DNA of 5,473 nt from assembly GCA_937910835.1 (NCBI GenBank), contig CALEMG010000081.1, positions 1 to 5,473 on the forward strand. Reading direction: 5' to 3'. Below are positions 1 to 5,473 of the stretch, piece by piece. The notes under the pieces were generated by a model that did no database searches, had not been told where the DNA came from, and saw only the letters and a list, made by a program, of their open reading frames with translations. Position 1 is the first letter of the stretch; each line of letters starts with the position of its first letter. The position numbers and the translations under genes were made by a program. The DNA comes from an uncultured Alphaproteobacteria bacterium. Lineage in GTDB: Bacteria > Pseudomonadota > Alphaproteobacteria > Sneathiellales > Sneathiellaceae.

Positions 1-1
1 G

Positions 2-442
2 CCCGAAGAGACCACACGGCTCTTTGCTCAGACGATCGACCCGCCCTCCATCTCATTGAATTTCGCGATTAACTCTTCACCGCTTGCCTGCCGTGAAGGC
101 GTCAATTTTCTTAGCCGGGTGATCCGGGAGCGCCTGATGAAGGAGATCGAGGGCAATGTCTCCATTCGTGTGGAAGACAGCCCCGAAGCAGCTGCCTATG
201 TCGTCTCCGGCCGAGGTGAATTGCAGCTGGGTGTATTGATCGAAACCATGCGCCGTGAAGGATTCGAGCTTTCAATCAGTCGGCCGAGAGTTCTCTTCCG
301 CGAAGGAGAAAATGGCGAAACTCTGGAACCACTCGAAGAAGTCGTTGTCGATGTCGATGATGAATTTTCAGGCGTTGTGGTTGAAAAAATTGCTCTTCGC
401 AAGGGGACAATGACTGATATGCGACCCTCAGGCGGCGGCTAG
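2..442 (+). CDS. typA: TypA fragment upstream of the amber codon (5' end outside window)
   Basis: This is the piece a ribosome would make if TAG at 440-442 terminates translation. It has 146 codons in the window, ending at MRPSGGG. The truncated protein would keep the GTPase domain and the domain III region but lose about 170 C-terminal residues, including the TypA-specific C-terminal domain that contacts the ribosome in solved BipA structures (family knowledge). The fragment looks under selection: the GELQLGVLIETMRREGFE and ISRPRVLF blocks are intact. One oddity is Cys (codon 89-91) in SPLACREG, where relatives have Gly. Confidence 0.6.
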   Translation, partial: PEETTRLFAQTIDPPSISLNFAINSSPLACREGVNFLSRVIRERLMKEIEGNVSIRVEDSPEAAAYVVSGRGELQLGVLIETMRREGFELSISRPRVLFREGENGETLEPLEEVVVDVDDEFSGVVVEKIALRKGTMTDMRPSGGG

Positions 443-526
443 ACACGGGTCACCTTCCTTTGCCCCACCCGCGGCCTGATTGGTTATCATGGCGAGTTCC
501 TGACCGATACGCGCGGAACCGGTATT

Positions 527-955
527 ATGAACCGGCTTTTCCATTCCTATGTGCCGCATAAGGGCGAAATTCCCGGGCGGCGCAACGGCGTACTGATCTC
601 CAACTCGACCGGCAAGTCCGTGGCCTTCGCACTCTGGAATCTGGAGGCGCGCGGTTTCTTCTTCGTCGGGAGCGGCATTGATGTTTACGAGGGCATGATC
701 CTCGGTGAACATAACCGCCCCAACGATCTGGAAGTCAATGCGCTGAAAGCAAAACAGCTTACCAATATCCGCGCATCAGGAACCGACGAAGCGGTTCGCC
801 TGACCACACCGCGCAAGTTAAGCCTGGAACAGGCAATTGCCTATATCGACGATGATGAGCTGGTGGAGGTGACACCTAACCACATCCGCCTGCGCAAACG
901 TCATCTCGATCCGCATGAGCGCAAAAAAGCCTCTCGCGAGAAGGTTGCCAGCTAA
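527..955 (+). CDS. typA: TypA C-terminal fragment downstream of the amber codon
   Basis: This is the first ATG, GTG or TTG codon in frame after the TAG, giving 142 residues to the natural TAA at 953-955. I see no Shine-Dalgarno sequence in front of ATG 527 (the preceding bases are GAACCGGTATT), so independent initiation is not well supported. A fragment starting here would also lack the conserved RGLIGYHGEF segment encoded between the stop and this ATG. It is better read as the tail of the interrupted gene than as a separate gene. It carries the conserved NGVLISN, KQLTNIRASGTDEAVRL and DDDELVEVTP motifs of the C-terminal domain. Confidence 0.5.
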   Translation: MNRLFHSYVPHKGEIPGRRNGVLISNSTGKSVAFALWNLEARGFFFVGSGIDVYEGMILGEHNRPNDLEVNALKAKQLTNIRASGTDEAVRLTTPRKLSLEQAIAYIDDDELVEVTPNHIRLRKRHLDPHERKKASREKVAS

Positions 956-1020
956 CTCTCGGCCATAAATTTCAGGCTTCGTTGCAGCATCCTAAAATAA
1001 GGGTGGCGATAATTCACGTC

Positions 1021-1048
1021 TTGTGGAAACATATGCCTATCTTAATAA
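1021..1048 (+). promoter_or_regulatory. Possible sigma-70-type promoter for the biotinyl carrier gene
   Basis: TTGTGG at 1021-1026 is followed after 16 bases by TAATAA at 1043-1048, in an AT-rich patch (1040-1060) that contrasts with the GC-richer genes around it. The position suits a short leader before ATG 1074. The -35 match is partial and the spacer is one base short of ideal, so this is a weak call based on sequence likeness only. Confidence 0.25.
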
Positions 1049-1064
1049 TAACAAAAAACCAAAC

Positions 1065-1069
1065 GAGGG
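1065..1069 (+). promoter_or_regulatory. Ribosome binding site deciding the biotinyl carrier start
   Basis: GAGGG lies 4 bases before the ATG at 1074 but only 1 base before the ATG at 1071. This spacing favours the second of the two tandem ATG codons. Confidence 0.55.
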
Positions 1070-1073
1070 TATG

Positions 1074-1295
1074 ATGGCGTTGATCGATGTGGTTGCAGAA
1101 GTTGCAGGGAAAGTCTGGAAAATCGAAGCAGAGGTCGGGCAAAAGCTGGAAGAAGAGGATGACGTCGTCATTCTTGAAAGCATGAAAATGGAAATTCCGG
1201 TTGGCGCGCCTGCCGATGGCACCCTCAAGGAAATTCTGGTCGGTGAAGGTGACGCTGTGGCGGAAGATCAGGTTATTGCCAGAATTGAAGCCTAA
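1074..1295 (+). CDS. Stand-alone biotin/lipoyl attachment domain protein (BCCP-like)
   Basis: This is a 73-residue protein made of a single biotinyl/lipoyl swinging-arm domain. The motif ESMKMEIPV places the modified lysine at Lys38 (codon 1185-1187). MKM is the signature of biotinylation; lipoyl domains usually have a DKA-type motif. The fold's second half is visible in APADGTLKEILVGEGDAVAEDQVIARIE, with the Gly-rich turns expected of the flattened beta-barrel. By family, such a protein would carry carboxyl groups for a biotin-dependent carboxylase, but no carboxylase or biotin carboxylase gene is in the window, so its partner is unknown. It resembles the short free-standing biotin/lipoyl attachment proteins, such as Bacillus YngHB, rather than the longer AccB. 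The frame is open back to a TTG at 1023, but residues encoded before 1074 look non-coding and AT-rich. It ends 30 bases from the convergent membrane-protein gene. Confidence 0.85.
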   Translation: MALIDVVAEVAGKVWKIEAEVGQKLEEEDDVVILESMKMEIPVGAPADGTLKEILVGEGDAVAEDQVIARIEA

Positions 1296-1325
1296 GCCGA
1301 CCTTCGCGGTAATCCCAAATTCCAG

Positions 1326-1694
1326 CTACCAGAGCCAAGTCTCCGGATTGGGGACTGGCTCATTGCGCGCGTGCAGCTTGAGGCCTTTAACGCAACGTAT
1401 AATAAACCAGATATACGCCGCCAGAATTATCAAGAAACCGATGCCGACGAACATGAGCAAAGACCCGATAACACAGTAAAGGAAAAGTATCCAGAAGCTG
1501 CGTATCTGAAAGCGAAAATGCGTTTCAACCCAGGGCGCCCCGTCGCCACGGTTGATATAGGCCATAATAACGCCGACCAGATGTGCGATCGGAACGATGA
1601 GACCGGCCAAATAGATAAAGTAGATGATCTGCGCCATCTTGACGGCGCCCTGCATCAGAGCCTCATCCTCAGTCTGTTCAATGACCTTATGCAC
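1326..1694 (-). CDS. Small DUF4870-like integral membrane protein
   Basis: This is a 122-residue, strongly hydrophobic protein. A short acidic N-terminal segment (VIEQTEDEA) precedes a first membrane helix at about residues 20-46. A loop carries WVETHFRFQIRSFW (about 55-68), and two closely spaced helices follow (about 67-84 and 86-101). The tail is basic then proline-rich, HARNEPVPNPETWLW. The H-F-R-F-Q-I loop between helices is the feature I associate with DUF4870/Tic20-like proteins, and the HARNEPVPNPETW ending recurs in alphaproteobacterial members as I recall. No biochemical function is known to me. The start is GTG at 1692-1694, preceded by AAGG at 1702-1705 with 7 bases of spacing; the next Met is residue 14. 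It lies 18 bases downstream of the large coiled-coil gene and is probably co-transcribed with it. Family assignment is moderately sure; function is not. Confidence 0.8.
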   Translation of the reverse strand: MHKVIEQTEDEALMQGAVKMAQIIYFIYLAGLIVPIAHLVGVIMAYINRGDGAPWVETHFRFQIRSFWILFLYCVIGSLLMFVGIGFLIILAAYIWFIIRCVKGLKLHARNEPVPNPETWLW

Positions 1695-1701
1695 TCTGAT
1701 G

Positions 1702-1705
1702 CCTT
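1702..1705 (-). promoter_or_regulatory. Ribosome binding site for the GTG-started membrane protein
   Basis: On the minus strand this reads AAGG, 7 bases before the GTG at 1694. It lies wholly inside the 18-base gap after the coiled-coil gene's stop codon. It supports the GTG start and separate initiation on a shared mRNA. Confidence 0.55.
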
Positions 1706-1712
1706 TTCCAAC

Positions 1713-4700
1713 CTATTCCAGGCCTTCCAGCGCTTCCTGTAGCAGGAGATAGACTTTCCCCACATCCGCCGTAATGAAAGCGTCCGACAGTAACTCGGAA
1801 TGATCAACGGTTCCGGCTTCCGTCATGATCTCACGGAACTCCGACACATATTGATCGGTGAAACGGCGGAAGTCGCCATTGTCACGATACCGTGCGCGGA
1901 TTTTGTCCGCATCGCGTGATTTCAGAAGCTTCCGGGTAAAAATGCCCTTTTCACCCTTTCGATACCTCTTCCACAACTCCTCAGACAGGCTGCTGTCCAT
2001 GATCCGGTTCAAATCGATGGTCAGGGAGTTCAGGTTTTCCATGATAAACGCCGTGGATTTCATGAACTGCTCGTTGCGGATCTTGTTCTTCTTTTCCGCA
2101 AGACGATCGGCTTCCTTTTTCGCCCGGGCTGCGGCAGTGGCCAGGCTCATAGTCTGCTGTTCAATTTTCTGACCGGATAGCAAAGCATCTTCCGCGGCCT
2201 TTTCCGCCGCCGACTTAAAGGCCGCACTTTCTTCTTTAAGAAATCCAGTGGAGTGACTAAGCGTATCTTCCACCTGTTTCACGGATAGGGCGAGCCTCTT
2301 ATGTTGGCTTTCGAACTGTTCACCCAGTAGCCGCGCGCTTTCGTTGGCCTTGTTAGTAAAGCGGATGATGTCCTCGGCCTGGCCATGAAACAATTCCGCC
2401 GCGCCGGAACCAGCGTCCTTCACCTGAGAGCCAGCTTCGGAAATTTTTGCCGTAACCCGATCAAGATCATCATGGATATGCTGACGCGTATCATCAATTT
2501 CCATCTTATGCTTTGCCAGAGCCTGATCGGCATATTGAATACCCTTGATCATCAATTCGCTGGCCTTTGCAAGCTCGATTGAGCGCTGATGGAATCGCTC
2601 ACTCGCCTCGGATGCCTGGTCTACAGACTGATCCAGCATGTAGGAGCGTTCAGACAAGGTTTTCTCGACTGTCTCCACCTGTTCGGTTAGCTGACGGGCA
2701 ATATCCGCAAGGGCCAGCGTTTCCTGTTGGAGGATTTCCTCCATCGCCTCTGCATGATCCTTCGCACGGACAGAGATATCCGCGAGGTCTTCCATATGCA
2801 CCTTGGCGGAACCACTTGCTTCGCTGATATTTGCAAGGGAGGAACGCGTAACCTCGGCAAGCCGGCTACCCTGGCTTTCTGCCTTGCTGGCCGCCATGTT
2901 CAACTGCTCGATATGATCGGACGCCTGATCACCCATCGCCCGCAGCTCGGCAGAGGCGCGCTCTGCCGTCTTGGCAAGTTCAGCAGTTTGGGAATGCGCG
3001 GCCTCACCAGACTGGCGCGCCTGCAAGGTTGCACGTTCCGCCGTAGCCATGAAATCCTGATGATGCCGTATGGTTTCCTCGATTGCCGCGGCAAGCTTAC
3101 CTTTCGAGTGATCAGCAGACGCACCAAGTTCTTTTTGCTGCTTGCTTAATGCTTCGCTGGCCGATGCAAGGGTACGAGAGGCCTTATCAGCGCTTACTTC
3201 AATTTCAGAACCTTCTCGGCGCAATTCCTCACCGGCCTCGCGCATCTTTCCTGCGACCGCATCGGATGTCAGTTTCAGATCTTCCGCCTGACGCTGCAGG
3301 TTGGTTCCAACCTCGGAAATCCGGCTATTTGTGTCTGTGCTGGCTTCGGCCAATAGCACCACATCTTTCCCAAGCCGTTCGCTGATCTCACGCGACATTT
3401 CCAAAATCTGCTGAGAGGCAGATTCAAATACAGCGATTTGATTTCGAAGCTGCTCCTGAATGAGTGGAGTCCGGGCACCGGTGGTCTCGGAAGCTGCGTT
3501 CAGGCTGGCCGCATGGCTTGCAAGCTTTTCACCAAGCTGGTCCGCGTTTCTGAGGGATTTCTCACTCGCCGCGTCCAGAAGCTCCTGCCCCTGACGAAGA
3601 CTCTGATCGATCGCCCCAAGGCTCTGCCCCGTCGACCTTAAAACGTCATCAAGGGCCGCCGTCTCATCCTTCAGCTTCATACTGCTTAGCAGCATTTTCT
3701 CTGTCATCTCGCTGGTTTTGACGGCAAGATCCTGCATATTCTCACGAAGCAGATCGGCAGATTCCTTCGCCCCGGTCTCCGCTTCCTTCGCTACCTGCAA
3801 TAAGCCGCCTTCCCGGCTTTCAAGTTGCTCAAGCGCCTTATCAACTTCGGCTACGCTGTTGGCCAAGGTATTTCGAAGGGCATTGAGGCGGGTGACACCT
3901 TCATCGCTTGCAATGCTCAAATCCGTAGTGCTTTGCAGCAGGATATCGGCGGTTTTAGAAAGCTCTGTCGAGGAATTACGGGAAATTTCGCCTATTTCCT
4001 GACCGCGTTCGCCAAGATGCGCCGTCCCATCATCAAGTTTCTGCCGCAGTTGATTTGCAGCATCTTCCAAGCCTCTGATCTGATTGCCGAGCGCATCCTT
4101 CGCTTCCACCGTTTTGTCGAGGGTTTGTGTCGCGGTGGCAAATATCTTCTCGCTTGTATCGCCAAGAATTTGCGTAATGTCCTGAGATTTTTCATCTGCG
4201 ACACGAATAGCGTTTTCAAGCGCCGATATTTGCGCGGTCAGCGCGACCTGAACGGTTTTACTGCGTTCTTCGGTTTCACTGGCGGCATTTTGCAGGCCGC
4301 TCGTCTGCAGAGTTATGGCATCATTAAGACGGATGCCTTGTTCATTAATCTTGTCGATCAATGCGTTGATCTGCTGTTCTCGACTTTCAAGCTCACCCTT
4401 TATTCGGTCAGATGTTTTGAGCAATCCATCCGTCGCAGAACTGGCAGCATTCCCCTGCTTTTCAAGATGTCCGGAGGCATCTTCAATTCGGAGGGCCGCC
4501 TTTTCCGTGCTGTCCTGAACGGCTTTTGATTGACGTTCTAGCGCCGCCGTTAGCCGGGCTACGCGGTTCTCTGCCTCGGTACTAGGATATCCAAGGTTCG
4601 CCATCAGTTGATCGAGAGCATTGCCCTTTAGGCGAGCTTCCAGACCGCGATAAAAATAGCCAAGCAACAACCACAGAAAGGCAAGCGGCGCAAAAGCCCC

Positions 4701-4940
4701 AAGCAAGAGAATTCCCAGATCAAGAGGAGCGATCTGGAGAACGTCAGGCCAGCCGATTCTTGTATAGACATAAGCACCAACGGCAGAGAGCCAGCCTATG
4801 GTTAACAGAACCCCAATGCCGAACAACCAGGCAGCACCGGATAACCCTTTATTTTCCGGTGCTTTTTGTGGCACAGCGGCTTTTCCCGCGGCGGACACAA
4901 TCTCGCCGCAGCGAACTAGAACATTCTGATGTATTTGCAA
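1713..4940 (-). CDS. Large membrane-anchored coiled-coil protein, TipN/GPR-like architecture
   Basis: This is a 1075-residue protein. The N-terminal tail (1-36) is basic. Two membrane helices follow at about 37-59 and 73-97, with positive charge outside both (Lys20, Lys26, Lys31; Arg98, Arg103, Lys105), so both ends should be cytoplasmic. Residues about 100-949 form a continuous Ala/Glu/Ser/Lys-rich helical rod of irregular heptads with a single proline (Pro492). The last 126 residues form a different, aromatic-containing domain with WKRYRKGEKGIFTRKL (990-1005), the acidic-aromatic helix around DFRRFTDQYVSEF and the ending TADVGKVYLLL. I see no methyl-accepting signalling hairpin, ATPase motif or enzymatic site. 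Two N-terminal helices plus a long cytoplasmic coiled coil recall alphaproteobacterial pole organisers (TipN, GPR/RgsE) and proteins annotated as apolipoprotein- or kinesin-like; this is inference from architecture. Start is TTG at 4938-4940, the first possible codon after an in-frame upstream TAG. It is followed by the DUF4870-like gene. Confidence 0.9.
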   Translation of the reverse strand: MQIHQNVLVRCGEIVSAAGKAAVPQKAPENKGLSGAAWLFGIGVLLTIGWLSAVGAYVYTRIGWPDVLQIAPLDLGILLLGAFAPLAFLWLLLGYFYRGLEARLKGNALDQLMANLGYPSTEAENRVARLTAALERQSKAVQDSTEKAALRIEDASGHLEKQGNAASSATDGLLKTSDRIKGELESREQQINALIDKINEQGIRLNDAITLQTSGLQNAASETEERSKTVQVALTAQISALENAIRVADEKSQDITQILGDTSEKIFATATQTLDKTVEAKDALGNQIRGLEDAANQLRQKLDDGTAHLGERGQEIGEISRNSSTELSKTADILLQSTTDLSIASDEGVTRLNALRNTLANSVAEVDKALEQLESREGGLLQVAKEAETGAKESADLLRENMQDLAVKTSEMTEKMLLSSMKLKDETAALDDVLRSTGQSLGAIDQSLRQGQELLDAASEKSLRNADQLGEKLASHAASLNAASETTGARTPLIQEQLRNQIAVFESASQQILEMSREISERLGKDVVLLAEASTDTNSRISEVGTNLQRQAEDLKLTSDAVAGKMREAGEELRREGSEIEVSADKASRTLASASEALSKQQKELGASADHSKGKLAAAIEETIRHHQDFMATAERATLQARQSGEAAHSQTAELAKTAERASAELRAMGDQASDHIEQLNMAASKAESQGSRLAEVTRSSLANISEASGSAKVHMEDLADISVRAKDHAEAMEEILQQETLALADIARQLTEQVETVEKTLSERSYMLDQSVDQASEASERFHQRSIELAKASELMIKGIQYADQALAKHKMEIDDTRQHIHDDLDRVTAKISEAGSQVKDAGSGAAELFHGQAEDIIRFTNKANESARLLGEQFESQHKRLALSVKQVEDTLSHSTGFLKEESAAFKSAAEKAAEDALLSGQKIEQQTMSLATAAARAKKEADRLAEKKNKIRNEQFMKSTAFIMENLNSLTIDLNRIMDSSLSEELWKRYRKGEKGIFTRKLLKSRDADKIRARYRDNGDFRRFTDQYVSEFREIMTEAGTVDHSELLSDAFITADVGKVYLLLQEALEGLE

Positions 4941-5053
4941 CCTCCCTCCTCTCCAACTAAACTATCAGAGAAGGGTTCCGCAAAAGCTTCGCTGCGTCAA
5001 GTTTTCTGATTAAATTGACCCCCTCCTCAAACAGGAAATCCCTTCAAAAACGA
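4941..5053. other. Intergenic gap between racemase and coiled-coil gene
   Basis: This 113-base spacer must hold any promoter for the coiled-coil/DUF4870 pair if it is not read from the racemase gene. On the minus strand there is a TTGACG (4995-5000) that would serve as a -35 box, but nothing resembling TATAAT stands 16-18 bases downstream. A TTTAAT-like hexamer occurs upstream of it, without a good -35. No clear terminator hairpin follows the racemase stop. Whether the racemase and the coiled-coil gene are co-transcribed cannot be decided from the sequence. Confidence 0.4.
4945..4950 (-). promoter_or_regulatory. Strong ribosome binding site before a TTG start
   Basis: On the minus strand a purine run (4941-4954) contains AGGAGG 4 bases before the TTG at 4938-4940. 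The next possible in-frame start, a GTG at residue 15, lacks a comparable site. This decides for TTG despite its being a rare start codon. Confidence 0.6.
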
Positions 5054-5473
5054 TTACTTGATAACACCTGCGCGTTGCAATTCATCAATGGCATCATCCG
5101 CAATTCCCCAGTCACGCATCGCTTCTGCCGTATGCTCTCCGGGCAAGCAAGGCGGACTCTGGATTGCGGGCTCGGTCCGACTGAACCGAGGTGCTGGTGC
5201 GGGCTGAACAATCCCGTCATATTCGACAAATGTCTTCCGATGAGTGTTGTGAGGATGTTGCGTCGCTTCCATGATAGAGAGGACAGGCGCATAGCACACA
5301 TCTGTGCCCAACATGATATCATCCCACTCATCCCGGGTTTTCGTCTTGAAGACTTCTGTCAGGCGCGCCTTGATCACCGGCCAGCTTTTTGGATCCATTT
5401 GCGGCGGCAACTCTTCTTTGTCCAGCCCTGTGCGCTCTAATAATTCCTGATAGAACTTTTTCTCAATGGACCC
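5054..5473 (-). CDS. Alpha-methylacyl-CoA racemase-like family III CoA-transferase (C-terminal part)
   Basis: The last 139 residues of a CaiB/BaiF-type protein run off the right edge of the window. Diagnostic stretches are GSIEKKFY (1-8 of the fragment), LPPQMD, TRDEWDDIMLGTDVCYAPVL (46-65), HPHN (73-76), QPAPAPRFSRT (90-100) and the closing PGEHTAEAMRDWGI. The set fits the alpha-methylacyl-CoA racemase branch, which inverts the 2-methyl centre of branched acyl-CoA esters so that they can enter beta-oxidation, better than the CoA-transferase branch. By my recollection of the Mycobacterium MCR structure, the Glu of G-x-I-E is the residue that pairs with the catalytic His; here it is codon 5462-5464. 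The catalytic His and Asp would lie upstream, outside the window, as would about 220-250 residues and the start. The stop is TAA at 5054-5056. It points the same way as the coiled-coil gene, 113 bases away, with no obvious functional link. Confidence 0.88.
   Translation of the reverse strand, partial: GSIEKKFYQELLERTGLDKEELPPQMDPKSWPVIKARLTEVFKTKTRDEWDDIMLGTDVCYAPVLSIMEATQHPHNTHRKTFVEYDGIVQPAPAPRFSRTEPAIQSPPCLPGEHTAEAMRDWGIADDAIDELQRAGVIK

Larger units (their letters stand above)
2..955 (+). pseudogene. typA: Translational GTPase TypA/BipA, C-terminal half, interrupted by an in-frame amber codon
   Basis: TypA (BipA) is an EF-G-like GTPase that binds the ribosome and assists 50S assembly and stress or cold adaptation. 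The window begins inside the gene, so the GTPase domain and most of the beta-barrel domain lie upstream. Frame 2 reads through typical family motifs: QTIDPPSIS, SGRGELQLGVLIETMRREGF, ISRPRVLF, MRPSGGG, then after the stop RGLIGYHGEFLTDTRGTG, NGVLISN, VYEGMI, KQLTNIRASGTDEAVRL, YIDDDELVEVTP and IRLRKRHLDPHERK. These cover the end of the domain III/V region and the C-terminal domain. Codon 440-442 is TAG where relatives have Lys or Arg (GGG-K/R-TR). The frame is unchanged on both sides, with no indel, and there are 170 conserved residues after it. Of the roughly 600 residues usual for the family, 317 codons are here. It could be a true nonsense allele, a suppressed stop or a base-call error. Identification is certain; pseudogene status is not. 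Confidence 0.9.

Noticed and set aside
440..442. Pyrrolysine or other programmed recoding at the TypA TAG
   Set aside because: The position is a conserved Lys/Arg on a family-wide basis. Pyrrolysine is not expected in this protein or in typical alphaproteobacteria, and I saw no recoding hairpin immediately downstream. A simple mutation or error is more likely.
428..712. Minus-strand open frame across the typA amber codon
   Set aside because: It lies opposite conserved TypA sequence, shows no family motifs of its own and is a shadow frame.
956..1020. Terminator after typA
   Set aside because: I found no stable inverted repeat followed by a T-run in this stretch. The AT-rich patch is better viewed as a possible promoter region.
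1296..1325. Bidirectional terminator between the convergent genes
   Set aside because: The 30-base gap contains only a 3-bp CCG/CGG pairing and no T-run, so no intrinsic terminator can be supported.
3825..4529. Long open frame (234 codons) on the plus strand inside the coiled-coil gene
   Set aside because: It is antisense to a rod of biased composition, which suppresses stops on the opposite strand. Its translation has no recognisable domain, and the minus-strand gene fully explains the region.
4916..4924. Three-codon out-of-frame ORF (ATG-TTC-TAG, minus strand) just inside the coiled-coil gene
   Set aside because: It is the only nearby ATG, 16 bases after the TTG start, and could trap ribosomes. 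But such tiny frames arise often by chance and nothing else supports a regulatory role.
1713..4940. Methyl-accepting chemotaxis protein
   Set aside because: Two membrane helices and a long coiled coil suggest this at first glance. But the helices are only about 14 residues apart with no periplasmic sensor, and the highly conserved signalling hairpin of chemoreceptors is absent.
4972..5000. Sigma-70 promoter for the coiled-coil gene (minus strand)
   Set aside because: TTGACG at 4995-5000 is a fair -35 box, but the hexamers 16-18 bases downstream (such as ACCCTT) match TATAAT at only a position or two. A heat-shock-type promoter was also considered and its -10 is missing.

Overview
The window is about 5.5 kb of ordinary-looking bacterial chromosome, most likely from an alphaproteobacterium. 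This is inferred from the TypA and racemase sequences, the DUF4870-like protein with its HARNEPVPNPETW tail, and a large two-helix coiled-coil protein of a kind seen in that class. GC content is moderate. I cannot name the genus. There is no insertion sequence, CRISPR array, RNA gene or prophage signature, and no gene-free stretch of 300 bases or more.

Layout. On the plus strand the window opens inside typA (bipA), a ribosome-associated translational GTPase. Its reading frame is conserved to its natural stop at 953-955, but an in-frame TAG at 440-442 splits it. After a 118-base gap comes a small stand-alone biotin/lipoyl attachment protein (1074-1295). The strand then switches. Thirty bases on, facing it, ends a short DUF4870-like membrane protein (1326-1694). 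Eighteen bases upstream of that protein, on the same minus strand, ends a 1075-residue membrane-anchored coiled-coil protein (1713-4940). After a 113-base gap, the right end holds the C-terminal 139 residues of an alpha-methylacyl-CoA racemase-like family III CoA-transferase, also on the minus strand.

How the genes relate. The coiled-coil gene and the DUF4870-like gene look like a two-gene operon: same strand, and the second gene's ribosome binding site sits in the 18-base gap. The large protein has two N-terminal membrane helices, a very long nearly proline-free cytoplasmic rod and a compact C-terminal domain. This resembles the architecture of alphaproteobacterial cell-pole organisers such as TipN and GPR/RgsE, but the likeness is architectural and needs a profile search. 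TypA, the biotinyl carrier and the racemase have no obvious functional link to that pair.

The two items most worth a second look are the single amber codon inside an otherwise intact typA, and the large coiled-coil protein with its C-terminal domain. I found no convincing evidence of a wholly new multi-gene system.
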